A stretch of DNA of 32,479 nucleotides from a virus, in IMG/VR virus record IMGVR_UViG_3300025117_000177, positions 1-32,479 of that record. One strand, written 5' to 3'. Below, piece by piece: positions 8,189 through 16,793 of this stretch; positions within the stretch are counted from its first letter, which is position 1, and each line of letters begins with the position of its first letter. The notes under the pieces are model-generated. The model had not been told where the DNA came from and made no database searches. It saw only the letters and a list, made by a program, of their open reading frames with translations. The position numbers were made by a program, and so were the translations under genes.

Positions 8189-9552
8189 CAGTTCATGAAT
8201 GGTGGATGATCTTGATCTTCTTGATAATCAGCTCTAAATTCACCAACTGTCTGTGTTTCACCTATAAATTCATAGCACACTACACGACCGACATTGCCTC
8301 CTCGACGTTGTTTCAAAATTGATATTTCAATAACATCATCATCAGCATCTGGATCTTCCATCTTATCTCTATACAAACCAAATATATTATCAAAACGCTC
8401 TTCAAACGCACCGCTATTCTTGATTTTTTCTAACTTTGGACGCTTATCACTTGTATCAGAAGCTTCATACTTACGACGTTGTTGAGTGGTGAAAAGAAAA
8501 TGAGCATTAGTGCGTTTCACACCTTCCTGAATAAATTTTAAATTTTCTGCAATTCTGCCTTGATCCAAAGAAACATCAGAAAGATTTTCGTACAGATCAC
8601 ACACAACAAGATCAAACTGTTTCATTTCAGCAAGAGCCAGCATTTCGCTAGTGGTAATACTACCGTCATATATATGTAAATGTTCTGTATCGAATAACTC
8701 ATCTAGCTGCTTCTTGATCTTTGCAAGCATCTTAGGTGTGATGGTCTGGGGGTTTTTTTCAATAATGTTGAGAGTAATCTTAGTGAGCGTAGATATATAA
8801 GTAGTAATTTGATCATGCCTTCCAGCTTCTAACGGCAACATCAAAACTCTTTTTCCACTTAACACACTCCTCATAACTATATTGCTTACCACGGCTGACT
8901 TACCATGCGAAGGACGACCAAAGATAAGAGTCATCTTCTTTGGTTTTAATCCTGTAACTAAATATTCATCAAGCTCTTTAAAGCCAGTTCCAACAAATTC
9001 TACATCATCATTAATGCTATCTTGAAGTTCTCTAAGATATTCTTCTTTTATCTTTTCAGGAGGTAATAATTTTGCTGAAACATTACTAGAAATAACTTTA
9101 TTGCGAAGATCATCAATTGATTCTAATATTTGATCAAACTCTGAACCTGGATCTTCAGCTGCTTCTTGAACCTCTTGTAAATATTCCGTAGAAAGTCTGT
9201 ATTTAAGTGTGTCAGTCTTTAAACGACTAACATGATATTCTATATTTTTGTTTTCATCCCAATGAGAAAGGATATTTTTAAGATACTTAACACCACCATA
9301 ATCACCAACATCATCAGCAGTTGCTAAAAATGAATCTACATTAAATTCAGCATGATTATTCGCAAGTTTTTGTAGTATGGAAAAAATTATTCGATGCCTA
9401 CGACCCATGAATGAATCTATTTCTAGTTCATTGGCTAGCCTAGCCATGACAGTTTTATTTTTCATCATGGTAGCTAGCACTATCTGTTCATTGAGAGTAT
9501 TTACTCTCAATAACTTTTCTTCTTTATGTTCAGAGTTGTTCTTCACTATCAC
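8188..9552 (-). CDS. Replicative DNA helicase, DnaB type
   Basis: 454 residues. N-terminal helical DnaB-type domain (1-110), linker, and a RecA-like motor: Walker A GRPSHGKSA (212-220), PLEA at 240-243 (the SLEM-like motif), Walker B region FDLVVCDLYENL, the sensor stretch TTQQRRKYEAS, and a C-terminal arginine-rich ILKQRRGG segment that supplies the trans-acting arginines. It unwinds the fork as a hexamer. Start is GTG at 9552 within the end of the loader gene (23-nt overlap). With primase downstream and loader upstream it forms a compact primosome operon. Confidence 0.94.
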   Translation of the reverse strand: MIVKNNSEHKEEKLLRVNTLNEQIVLATMMKNKTVMARLANELEIDSFMGRRHRIIFSILQKLANNHAEFNVDSFLATADDVGDYGGVKYLKNILSHWDENKNIEYHVSRLKTDTLKYRLSTEYLQEVQEAAEDPGSEFDQILESIDDLRNKVISSNVSAKLLPPEKIKEEYLRELQDSINDDVEFVGTGFKELDEYLVTGLKPKKMTLIFGRPSHGKSAVVSNIVMRSVLSGKRVLMLPLEAGRHDQITTYISTLTKITLNIIEKNPQTITPKMLAKIKKQLDELFDTEHLHIYDGSITTSEMLALAEMKQFDLVVCDLYENLSDVSLDQGRIAENLKFIQEGVKRTNAHFLFTTQQRRKYEASDTSDKRPKLEKIKNSGAFEERFDNIFGLYRDKMEDPDADDDVIEISILKQRRGGNVGRVVCYEFIGETQTVGEFRADYQEDQDHPPFMN

Positions 9553-10183
9553 TTCTCTTTGAATTTCCCATCAATTTCACAAATGTATATCTGCTTCTAA
9601 AAATATCTACCATGCTTGCATATTCATCCTTGAGATCCTTTGGCTTAATCTGTGAAGTAATGAATGTGCTTACGAGATTATGATCTCTTGTTTTAACAAT
9701 ATTTTCGATAATTTTAATATCTTTTTCACTGTTGACAAGTTTCCCTAGATCATCTATACAAAGAAGAGATACTTCTAACAAAGCATCACGTTTTTTTCTT
9801 TCTTTATTATCGTAAATACCACCCTTAAATATAACGCATAATTCCTCAGACATTGTAAAATATGCACTCATCGGATTATCACTTCTGCTAAGAAAATTAT
9901 TCTTAGCATTTTGCGCTTTTATCAAATCAATTGCGCGAATCATAGCTTGGGTCATCAGCGTGGTTTTACCAACACCTGTAGGACCAACAAACAATAAACC
10001 GTTTCCTTCTTTTAGATTATTTTCTAAATTATTCAAAAACTTCATATAGCTTTTGAAACTCTTTTTGCTTATTTCATCTGTGGACTTAAATGTTTTAATA
10101 TCAAAATCAAAAAATCTACGAGGAACATTATAATTTTTCCAATATCTATAACGCTTAGATTTTAATTCTTCTGTGGTAAACAT
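9530..10183 (-). CDS. Helicase loader, DnaC/IstB-type AAA+ ATPase
   Basis: 217 residues. Walker A GPTGVGKTT (67-75), Walker B LCIDDLG (141-147), and a sensor I-like TFITSQIKP; overall DnaC/IstB/DnaI layout with a short basic N-terminal region (KSKRYRYWKNYNVPRRFF) likely to contact the helicase. Predicted to open and deposit the DnaB-type hexamer encoded by the next gene, which it overlaps by 23 nt. GGTGACAGACA precedes the ATG as ribosome binding site. A transposase helper (IstB) role is ruled out by context. Confidence 0.88.
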   Translation of the reverse strand: MFTTEELKSKRYRYWKNYNVPRRFFDFDIKTFKSTDEISKKSFKSYMKFLNNLENNLKEGNGLLFVGPTGVGKTTLMTQAMIRAIDLIKAQNAKNNFLSRSDNPMSAYFTMSEELCVIFKGGIYDNKERKKRDALLEVSLLCIDDLGKLVNSEKDIKIIENIVKTRDHNLVSTFITSQIKPKDLKDEYASMVDIFRSRYTFVKLMGNSKRSDSEEQL

Positions 10184-10189
10184 TGTCTG

Positions 10190-10849
10190 TCACCAATCCT
10201 TACCATCTTTCCAATAATCTTCATTCGTACCTTCAACATCGGCGTTTTCTACGCTTTCTTTCTGATTTTTGAATTGCAGCCAACTATAATAATTGCCGCC
10301 AAACGGAAAAACATTTGAATAAACTAAGACTTTTCCCTTTTTCTTGAAGCTTCTAATAACATAAATAATATATTCCTTGATCATTTTTTGATCAACTAAA
10401 CTCATTTTTCTGCCAATAGCCTTGCTTACAAAATTATTAAACCTAGCAGGAAAATCAGTAAATATCTTTGCACTTACAGAACAACAAAATGCTGTATCTT
10501 CTTTTTTATAAACCTTCTTAAAATATGCAAGATAAATTCCCAAAAAGTCTTGTGCTGTAAAAACTTCTTTCTTTATATCTTTATCTTTCCATTCAACATA
10601 CTGAGGTCTACATGATGGATTATGTTCTAATTCTACATGATCATCTACAAGATTTTTGTTTCTTGCTTCTCTATATTCAGAACGCTCTATTTCAGTAACT
10701 TCTGCACCAAATGCACTCAAGGTTGATTTCGTAGCTAGAACTTTAAGTTTTTCCCTAACTTTTACAAAATCATTAGATTCTATCAATTGCCTGAGATATT
10801 CAAGCAATTCAACACTCACCAATACATATCTTTCTTTTGATTTCTTCAC
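10190..10849 (-). CDS. Hypothetical protein in the replication operon
   Basis: 219 residues. GTG start at 10849 overlaps the stop of the upstream SF2 helicase gene as GTGA, preceded by AGGAGATCT, so the start is well supported. The first 50 residues are helical and basic (ERYVLVSVELLEYLRQLI); the centre holds FTAQDFLGIYLAYFKKVY and the aromatic-rich VFPFGGNYYSWLQF; the last 20 residues are acidic (VEGTNEDYWKDGKDW). Two adjacent cysteines (FCCS) do not make a metal site. Position between the loader and an SF2 helicase suggests a replication accessory factor, for instance an origin- or SSB-like partner, but I recognise no family. Confidence 0.78.
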   Translation of the reverse strand: MKKSKERYVLVSVELLEYLRQLIESNDFVKVREKLKVLATKSTLSAFGAEVTEIERSEYREARNKNLVDDHVELEHNPSCRPQYVEWKDKDIKKEVFTAQDFLGIYLAYFKKVYKKEDTAFCCSVSAKIFTDFPARFNNFVSKAIGRKMSLVDQKMIKEYIIYVIRSFKKKGKVLVYSNVFPFGGNYYSWLQFKNQKESVENADVEGTNEDYWKDGKDW

Positions 10850-12393
10850 ACAGATCTCCTGACCGTGGAAGCATTAAAAAAATTCTTCAACTTTCTGCTA
10901 AATGGTCTAAATTTATCTATTTTTACATCGAGAAAATAATATGCCTTTGCGTCCTTCTTTTCAAAAACTTTACCATGATATACTCGCTTAGCGCGACCAA
11001 TTTGCTGCTTCATTCGTTCTTCATTTGAAGCACTATGAGATGTAATGAAAATGCGATTTAGAATTGGAATATCTAATGCCTCATCGGCTATCTTTGAAAT
11101 AGCAACTATAACGTGCAATTTTCCTTGTTTCATCAATTCTATAGCTTGATCACCTTCTTCCTTATACTTGTCACCACCAATGATTAACTTTGTTTCAATT
11201 CCAAGTTCTCTTATTCTTCTGATAAGTAAATGACAATGATCTATCCTGTCAGAAAGTATCAAACAAAAATTTCCTTCCTTAACTTCTTTTTGCATATATT
11301 CAATGATAAGTGTATTACGACGTTTATTTTTTATCATAGCACTAAGATAATCATTATGATTATTCTCAGGCAAACCATTTTCTTTAAACAAATCTTGTTT
11401 ATACTTTCTGAGTTTTTCTGCCTTTTCCATTGGTCTGAGCTTTCGCATTAAGGCTCGTTGAGTATCATATTCATCTTTGAATTTTTCACTCCAACCATAG
11501 TCAAAAAAGAAATCAGTTTCTACTATTTTAACTTGAACTTCCATTACAGCTGAATCTTCCTGTTGCTGCAATATTTTATCATTTATAATTGCGATTTTTT
11601 GCCCAAACTGATCTTCAATTCGTATTTCTTTACCATCACGTCGTGTCATCGTAGCACTAACACCAAAACGATATTGAGCGCCAATAACATCTATTACTTT
11701 GTCAAACGTAGGAGCAGAAAAATGATGTACCTCATCGCATATCAATACTTCAAAACTATCTTTAAATTCATCTATTCTCTTTCTAAGAGTTTGCTGCATT
11801 GCTATAGTAATTTTTCCAATTCGATTCTTTTGACCTTGTATAAGACCAATATCTTTTGAATCAATATCAAAACGCTGTTTAATACGAGCCACCCATTGAT
11901 CCATCAATTTCTGCGTATGAACTATAACCAGAGTTGGAGCCTGAATGCGATAAATAATATCTAACGCTATTTCAGTTTTACCGCTTGCACACACACCTTG
12001 AATTAACCCCTGCTTGCATCGTAGAGCCAACAAGCAGGCCATTTCTTGATCATCCCTCAGCTTGATACTGCCTGACGGTAGTTTTTTAAGATTGATAGGT
12101 GGAAGGCCAGATATGGTTTTATAAATTATTTCATAAGGAACTTTGTATGTGTTGAAAATCCTTTTGAGCTTTAAAATACCGCCTCGACATACACTCATGT
12201 ATTTTTTATTTTCTGTACGATATCCGTATAGTTTTTGTGGCTCGCTATATGTTGGAAAACCCATGCGACGCATTTTAATATAGTTTGGATTATTGTATGT
12301 AAATTCTTGAATAAGAACTCTACGCACCTGTGAAGGCAGCAAAGAAGAATCAAAATAAATACGACTTTTTATATACAGCTTCAATGGATCCAT
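10846..12393 (-). CDS. SF2 DNA helicase (type III restriction/XPB-like)
   Basis: 515 residues from the ATG at 12393, which has GGTGG just upstream; a TTG at 12429 would add 12 residues but has no ribosome binding site. Motifs: KLRDDQEMA (Q-like), Walker A GVCASGKTE (133-141), motif Ia LVIVHTQKLMDQW, DEVHH (220-224), motif III FGVSATMTRRDG, motif V AISKIADEALDIP, and motif VI MKQQIGRAKR. This is the UvsW/XPB-like group used by phages for fork remodelling, origin melting or the switch to recombination-dependent replication. The N-terminal 110 residues are unlike the restriction-enzyme subunits, and there is no partner methylase, so restriction is unlikely. Confidence 0.9.
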   Translation of the reverse strand: MDPLKLYIKSRIYFDSSLLPSQVRRVLIQEFTYNNPNYIKMRRMGFPTYSEPQKLYGYRTENKKYMSVCRGGILKLKRIFNTYKVPYEIIYKTISGLPPINLKKLPSGSIKLRDDQEMACLLALRCKQGLIQGVCASGKTEIALDIIYRIQAPTLVIVHTQKLMDQWVARIKQRFDIDSKDIGLIQGQKNRIGKITIAMQQTLRKRIDEFKDSFEVLICDEVHHFSAPTFDKVIDVIGAQYRFGVSATMTRRDGKEIRIEDQFGQKIAIINDKILQQQEDSAVMEVQVKIVETDFFFDYGWSEKFKDEYDTQRALMRKLRPMEKAEKLRKYKQDLFKENGLPENNHNDYLSAMIKNKRRNTLIIEYMQKEVKEGNFCLILSDRIDHCHLLIRRIRELGIETKLIIGGDKYKEEGDQAIELMKQGKLHVIVAISKIADEALDIPILNRIFITSHSASNEERMKQQIGRAKRVYHGKVFEKKDAKAYYFLDVKIDKFRPFSRKLKNFFNASTVRRSV

Positions 12394-12441
12394 TTTACCA
12401 CCAGAAACAGCTGATTTTTGATAATTCAAAACGTGGAAAAT

Positions 12442-13311
12442 TTAACTAGAAATTTTTATTTTTCTGATTCTCTTGATTTTTTTCATTCTAGGTTGAGTTA
12501 TTTTATTATCAGAAATAGTGTTTCTATTTCCTATATCGTTAAACTCATCAATATCTACAATCTGCTGAATTTCATCTGAATTAAGAATTCTTTCTTTAAC
12601 CTCATCACGCAGATCACTTTCAAGAATCTCTTCTTCACTCATTTCCATAATGATATTTCTACCAGAAGTAAGCTTCTGCAAACTCATAAGTTCTCTTTTG
12701 AGAACATCACTTAATTGTTTATTATCAAGAGCAACTAGATCTGTAACATCAGCCATATTATCTGCTGTCTTCAAAATACCAAATGATTCTCCCTTCGATA
12801 TAATTTTATCATAAATCTCAGCTTTTGCTCGAATAGCATTAACCTTGGCTGTCAAATCACCCTTTTGATTTCCTTGAACTCCACCGCTATCACGCACCAG
12901 TAAATCAAGTTCATGGATGCAACGTTCCATAAACATTTTATAGCGCATGAAATTTTCAAACTTATCTTGAGTAAGTAATATCTGACGTTCTTGAAATAGA
13001 AGGGTTTTGTATAAAAAGATATAATCTTCTTCATTTATCTTTAAAAATTCTATAATATCTTGTTTTTCATATCCAGCTACGAGATATGCCTTAAATTCTT
13101 GAACACAGATATTTATCTGCTGTTGAGTAAGATAATCTTCAAGAAATTTAGAATCAGTAGCTTTTCTGTTTTTAAACCATGTTACGTCAAATCCCTGTAT
13201 GCCTAGCTTACGAGCAAGCTTTATATCAAATTTTTTTCCTTGTAATGCTAACTGAAATGCAGTTGGCTCATCTTCTTTTTTATCTTTATCTTCCAAAATA
13301 TTCACCTTCAA
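12442..13311 (-). CDS. Putative small terminase-like DNA-binding protein
   Basis: 289 residues. The middle (about 75-110) reads as a helix-turn-helix (YLVAGYEKQDIIEFLKIN), followed by a long amphipathic helix with many charged residues and an acidic then strongly basic C-terminus (RMKKIKRIRKIKISS). HTH, central oligomerisation helices and a charged tail is the plan of small terminases, and no other TerS candidate exists here, but position far from terL argues for caution. An alternative is a replication initiator or transcription factor. The frame opens with TTG at 13311 overlapping the previous stop (TTGA); a TTG five codons later has a better ribosome binding site (AAGGTG), so the start is uncertain. 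Confidence 0.72.
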   Translation of the reverse strand: MKVNILEDKDKKEDEPTAFQLALQGKKFDIKLARKLGIQGFDVTWFKNRKATDSKFLEDYLTQQQINICVQEFKAYLVAGYEKQDIIEFLKINEEDYIFLYKTLLFQERQILLTQDKFENFMRYKMFMERCIHELDLLVRDSGGVQGNQKGDLTAKVNAIRAKAEIYDKIISKGESFGILKTADNMADVTDLVALDNKQLSDVLKRELMSLQKLTSGRNIIMEMSEEEILESDLRDEVKERILNSDEIQQIVDIDEFNDIGNRNTISDNKITQPRMKKIKRIRKIKISS

Positions 13312-14327
13312 ATTGTGCTATTATCTGAAGAAAATCTCCTGGTAGCCATTTTATCTTGCAACAAGGCAAATTTTTTTGCCAAAGAATCACTAAGAGACTC
13401 CAAACTCTTCTTTTCAGTATTAGCTAATTCAAGCTGGGCTCTCAAACTAATAACTTCTGCATACAAATCTTGTTTATTCCTATTTTCAAATTCATCTTCC
13501 TTAATATCTTTCAGTTTCGCAGGAACAACCTTTCCTGCCGCATCAAATTTGATATTTTTAGCATATTCATCTTTGGCTACAAATTCACGAGCTCTTTCTT
13601 CAAAAATATCTTTATATGCATTAACAGCTTCCCTAAAAATATTTTTACAATCTTTATAACCTCGCATATATGAATCAGAATTTAAAACATCACGATGTGT
13701 TCTTTTTGTTTTAAGATCAGAAAGCTTTTCAACACTAACTCCTCGTAAAGAAGCTAACTCTTTTTCTCTACGAGCCAATATAGTTTTAAGCCTATTAATT
13801 TCTTCATAAACAATCTTATTTGACTTAAATCTGTTTTTTAAATTTTTAAAATTAACAGCTTCTTGCATTGAGAGTTTACGTAAATACTCAGAAATCACTT
13901 TTTGTAAATATACTTCATGATCTTCAATCGCTTTTTCAATTTCATATAGACTTTCAAAAAGTTTTGGATCACAATGTACAGCTAAGCTTTCTTTAACCTT
14001 CTTATACTTTTTACGTAATTCTGAACAATATTCGCCAAGCTCTTGACGAACTATAGAAGTACGACACAAATAAAATGTCTCAATATCAAGATCTGGTTCA
14101 AACATTTGTTCCATCTTAAGGCCAAGAGCAAAACACAAACGATATAAATTGTAAGAGCTAATAAATGTCCTACGCTCAATTCCTTTAATTATTGCAAATT
14201 GATCCACCTCAAGCTTTCTACATGATCCAGCCATGCCACCAACTTCACTAGAAAGCTTGTCCTTAATTTTCTTCAAATTATTAATAAAAAGTTCTAACGC
14301 TTCATTTTTATCAAGAGGTACTAGCAT
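13308..14327 (-). CDS. XRE-like HTH protein with long coiled coil
   Basis: 339 residues. Residues about 8-78 resemble a Cro/C1-type helix-turn-helix: LEVDQFAIIKGIERRTF as the recognition part and LYRLCFALGLKMEQMF as the typical closing helices (compare 'ALGvsleelf' in XRE domains). The rest is almost entirely charged helix with coiled-coil periodicity (LKTILARREKELASLRG; ISLRAQLELANTEKKSLESL). The combination suggests a dimeric or oligomeric DNA-binding or nucleoid-organising protein rather than a simple repressor. GGAG about 10 nt before the ATG at 14327. It is embedded in the replication operon, so it would be expressed with the primosome. Function is inference. Confidence 0.75.
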   Translation of the reverse strand: MLVPLDKNEALELFINNLKKIKDKLSSEVGGMAGSCRKLEVDQFAIIKGIERRTFISSYNLYRLCFALGLKMEQMFEPDLDIETFYLCRTSIVRQELGEYCSELRKKYKKVKESLAVHCDPKLFESLYEIEKAIEDHEVYLQKVISEYLRKLSMQEAVNFKNLKNRFKSNKIVYEEINRLKTILARREKELASLRGVSVEKLSDLKTKRTHRDVLNSDSYMRGYKDCKNIFREAVNAYKDIFEERAREFVAKDEYAKNIKFDAAGKVVPAKLKDIKEDEFENRNKQDLYAEVISLRAQLELANTEKKSLESLSDSLAKKFALLQDKMATRRFSSDNSTI

Positions 14328-14328
14328 T

Positions 14329-14679
14329 TTATTTATTCTCCAAAATCATTGCTTCAACAAGTTGATAAGAACCTTCTTTCATGCACTCCCTAGCAAATTC
14401 TCTATCTGATTTTTTCTTATAAATATTTTCAAGTATATCAGTATTATCGCAAAGCATATCTATATTGGTATTTATTCGTTTTACAAGTGAATCAAAAATC
14501 TGTTTACGAGCTGCTGTTCTATCTTCAATATTTAACACCTCAATCAACGTATCAAAAATAACCTTAAACGTATTTACATATACAACTGGAGCATAAATGC
14601 ATGATGTCTGCATTTTGAAATCAGCTATAACTGTCGCTTTAGTAATTCCTTCAATTAACTTATTGCTATCAGAATCCAT
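14329..14679 (-). CDS. Hypothetical small helical protein
   Basis: 116 residues from the ATG at 14679, spaced 9 nt from GGAG; a TTG at 14694 would add five residues but sits on top of that ribosome binding site. The chosen start overlaps the end of the uracil-DNA glycosylase gene by 11 nt. The protein is mostly helical (TFKVIFDTLIEVLNI; FDSLVKRINTNIDMLCDN) with a mildly acidic end and no motif I recognise. It lies between a DNA-repair gene and an HTH protein. No function proposed. Confidence 0.72.
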   Translation of the reverse strand: MDSDSNKLIEGITKATVIADFKMQTSCIYAPVVYVNTFKVIFDTLIEVLNIEDRTAARKQIFDSLVKRINTNIDMLCDNTDILENIYKKKSDREFARECMKEGSYQLVEAMILENK

Positions 14680-15271
14680 ACTCATCAACTCCAATTAAAT
14701 GTTCAACACTTTTACAATATTCAATAGCATTAAGAATATCTTTAACAAAAACTTCTTTTTGACGACGCTGCTTAATAACGAATGATGGATGCCAAGTGCC
14801 CATTACAACAAAGTTGTGTTTTTTATTGAAAAACATACGACCCCTTAACAAACCAATTTTTTTGTCTGTATTCAGCATAAATTGTGTACTATACATTCCA
14901 AGACATATAATCAATTTTGGTTTATACACTTTTAATTGATCTTTTAAATAGCTTTTACATTTATTTACTTCATCAATATCTGGCCTACGATTTTTTGGTG
15001 TTCTACATTTTACAATATTAGTAATGAGACATCGATAAAAATTCTTTTCTCTATTAAAAAGTTTACATTCTTCTAATACTTTATCCAACAATCTTCCTAA
15101 TACTCCAATAAACGGTTCACCAATAATATCATCTTCACAACTTGGAGTATCGCCAAGTATCATAATGCCATATTTGGGATCACCCTTTTGCACGACAACT
15201 TTTCTTCGAGTATAACAAAGTTTACATCTATTACATCTTGAAAGATCTTGTAAAAATTCTTTTGAGTACAT
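14669..15271 (-). CDS. Uracil-DNA glycosylase, family 4-like (4Fe-4S)
   Basis: 200 residues. Features of family 4 UDGs: N-terminal cysteines CNRCKLC (13-19), plus Cys89 (IVKCRTPKNRRP) and Cys105 as further cluster ligands; motif 1 GDTPSCEDD (40-48), GEPFIGVLGRLL (51-62), and motif 2 TWHPSFV with His161. It excises uracil from DNA. Motif 1 departs from the usual GEAPGxxED (Asp for Glu, Ser for the last Gly), so activity or substrate preference may be shifted; such variation is known in phage and SPO1-type members. Strong ribosome binding site AAGGAG before the ATG. First gene of the long minus-strand replication operon, divergent from the membrane-protein/receiver pair. Together with dUTPase it would keep uracil out of the phage genome. 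Confidence 0.85.
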   Translation of the reverse strand: MYSKEFLQDLSRCNRCKLCYTRRKVVVQKGDPKYGIMILGDTPSCEDDIIGEPFIGVLGRLLDKVLEECKLFNREKNFYRCLITNIVKCRTPKNRRPDIDEVNKCKSYLKDQLKVYKPKLIICLGMYSTQFMLNTDKKIGLLRGRMFFNKKHNFVVMGTWHPSFVIKQRRQKEVFVKDILNAIEYCKSVEHLIGVDEYGF

Positions 15272-15340
15272 TATCGTAGCTCCTTGTCTACTAAGTTTTG
15301 TTAAATACGTTTTGAGAAAAATTCAAAAAGATAATCTCTA

Positions 15341-15356
15341 TGAATCTATGGATTCA
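15341..15356. promoter_or_regulatory. Perfect inverted repeat, candidate operator
   Basis: TGAATC-TATG-GATTCA, a perfect 6-4-6 inverted repeat lying 7 nt upstream of the -35 box of the plus-strand promoter and about 70 nt upstream of the minus-strand uracil-DNA glycosylase start. Its size and location in a divergent intergenic region fit an operator for a dimeric regulator. No binding protein can be named. Confidence 0.4.
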
Positions 15357-15363
15357 AAACTCT

Positions 15364-15392
15364 TTGATTGTGCTGACTATTTTTGATATAAT
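15364..15392 (+). promoter_or_regulatory. Sigma70-type promoter for membrane protein/receiver pair
   Basis: TTGATT (15364-15369), exactly 17-nt spacer, perfect TATAAT (15387-15392); predicted start near 15399, giving a leader of about 25 nt. This is the best promoter match in the window and serves two plus-strand genes embedded in a minus-strand region. Confidence 0.7.
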
Positions 15393-15424
15393 AAAATGTA
15401 GTTTTGAAATCATCTTGATAGAAA

Positions 15425-15880
15425 ATGACTGAATATGTAAAAGCCATACAGCTAGCTTCAGAACTAGCATCTAAGGGTGAATACGGACCAATCATATCTA
15501 AAATATTTCCAATTATTATCATATCTTTGACAGTATATTGGTTTTTTTATAAAGAATTTAGAGCAAAAAAATTAGCAGATATACGTGAAAAAGAAAACTT
15601 AGATCATAAAGCTCAGCTTTATAAATTAGCTGAAAACATGGGAAATTCCATAACAGAACTTTCAGTAATATATAACGCCCTCGATGAATTCATATCTAGC
15701 GTGGAAAAATTGGATATTAAACAATTTTGCATTGAGTCTAAACACTTTTATACTGGAAATGAAAAATATCAAATTGATATTAGAACAAAACTTGAAAGAA
15801 TTGAAGCATTGGGTATAGAAATAAGAGAAAAAGCAAACATTAACAGGGAGTTAATTCTCAATGCAAAACACAACGCTTAA
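15425..15880 (+). CDS. Small single-pass membrane protein
   Basis: 151 residues. After a 22-residue N-terminal helix comes one clear transmembrane segment (about 23-42, ISKIFPIIIISLTVYWFFY), then a positively charged stretch KEFRAKK, implying N-out/C-in topology. The cytoplasmic part (about 45-151) is helical and charged (LAENMGNSITELSVIYNAL; RTKLERIEALGIEIREKAN). The coding end overlaps the receiver-domain gene by 20 nt, so the two products are made together. There is no catalytic motif, no HAMP or histidine-kinase H-box, and it is too short for holin-endolysin logic (no lysis gene nearby). Best guess is a membrane anchor or sensor partner for the receiver protein. Unknown family. The ribosome binding site is weak. 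Confidence 0.78.
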   Translation: MTEYVKAIQLASELASKGEYGPIISKIFPIIIISLTVYWFFYKEFRAKKLADIREKENLDHKAQLYKLAENMGNSITELSVIYNALDEFISSVEKLDIKQFCIESKHFYTGNEKYQIDIRTKLERIEALGIEIREKANINRELILNAKHNA

Positions 15881-16364
15881 AAAAATCAGCAACATATTAT
15901 ACAAAAAATCACGAGTTATAATTGTTGATGATAATACTAAGCTTACAGAGATTGTTAAAAAGCATTTAGAAACGCAAGGTCGATTAATCGTAGATATTTC
16001 TGATAATGCAGAAGGCGCATTTAATAGAATAAAAATAATGAATTATGATATAGCCATAATTGATGTAATAATGCCTGAACATGATGGATTTTGGCTATTA
16101 GAACAAATAAAAACACTCAAAAAAGCACCACAAATAATAGTAATTTCTGGTTCATTAGATTTAGCAAAAAGCACAAAAGCTTATCAGTTAGGAGCAAAAC
16201 TTTTCATGCCTAAACCGTTTTCATGTATGGAATTGATAGAAGAAATAAAAAAGATTTTAAACAAATCAAATTTACGCGATCAAAACTATTATGAAGCGAA
16301 AAGCGCATTCAATTTAACAAACATGATGATGGAAAGATATTTTAGTGAAAAAGCAACTCGTTAA
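15861..16364 (+). CDS. Single-domain response regulator (receiver domain)
   Basis: 167 residues. A complete REC domain at about 17-134: acidic pair Asp23-Asp24 in IIVDDNTKL, phosphoacceptor Asp68 in IIDVIMPEHDG, Ser96 in VISGS (Thr/Ser switch), and Lys118 in MPKPF. All phosphorylation residues are intact. After the REC domain there are only about 33 residues (RDQNYYEAKSAFNLTNMMM) and no DNA-binding or enzymatic output domain, so it probably acts by protein contact, CheY/Spo0F style. GGGAG lies upstream of the ATG. No histidine kinase is present, so a host kinase would have to phosphorylate it. Its stop abuts the convergent dUTPase stop with no gap. Receiver proteins are rare in phages. Confidence 0.88.
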   Translation: MQNTTLKKISNILYKKSRVIIVDDNTKLTEIVKKHLETQGRLIVDISDNAEGAFNRIKIMNYDIAIIDVIMPEHDGFWLLEQIKTLKKAPQIIVISGSLDLAKSTKAYQLGAKLFMPKPFSCMELIEEIKKILNKSNLRDQNYYEAKSAFNLTNMMMERYFSEKATR

Positions 16365-16793
16365 TCATTTTCCTGTACTACCAAATCCACCAGTTCTCTT
16401 ATTATCTTCGATAAGCACATTTGACGGCCTTGTGTATGTTTTCACCATTGCCTGAGCAATTCTATCACCTTTTTTGATAACAGTAGTGCCAGGAGTATGT
16501 TTAACCAAGATAACTTTTATTTCATCTGGGTAATCTTCATCAACTGTTCCTGGAGAATTTGCAACAGTAACACCTTCTTTCAAGGCAAGCCCAGAACGCG
16601 GCCTAATCTCAAGATAATATCCATTCAGAAAGTTCTCAAGTTCCACAAAAAGTCCAGTAGAAAGAGCTTTTACTGATGATTGCTGCAAAACAACATCTTC
16701 TTCACCATCATAGAATAAATCAAAACATGCACTAAACGGTGTTTTATAAACCGGTAAATGTTTCTTGTTTTTTCCCTTATAAATCACTCTCAT
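16365..16793 (-). CDS. dut: dUTPase (dUTP diphosphatase)
   Basis: 142 residues, trimeric-type dUTPase with all five motifs in order: TPFSACFDL (1), RPRSGLALKEGV (2), NSPGTVDEDYPDEI (3), GDRIAQAMV (4) and RTGGFGSTG (5). It hydrolyses dUTP to dUMP and pyrophosphate, keeping uracil out of DNA and feeding thymidylate synthesis. Motif 3 carries Thr-Val-Asp where many members have Val-Ile-Asp, and the catalytic Asp is kept. Starts at ATG 16793, overlapping the previous gene's stop (ATGA). Last gene of the UvrD > zinc protein > unknown > dUTPase chain. Works with dCMP deaminase (28096-28608) and uracil-DNA glycosylase. Confidence 0.95.
   Translation of the reverse strand: MRVIYKGKNKKHLPVYKTPFSACFDLFYDGEEDVVLQQSSVKALSTGLFVELENFLNGYYLEIRPRSGLALKEGVTVANSPGTVDEDYPDEIKVILVKHTPGTTVIKKGDRIAQAMVKTYTRPSNVLIEDNKRTGGFGSTGK

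Noticed and set aside
10846-12393. Restriction-modification helicase subunit
   Set aside because: SF2 motifs fit, but no methylase, specificity or nuclease genes are near and the gene is inside the replication operon.
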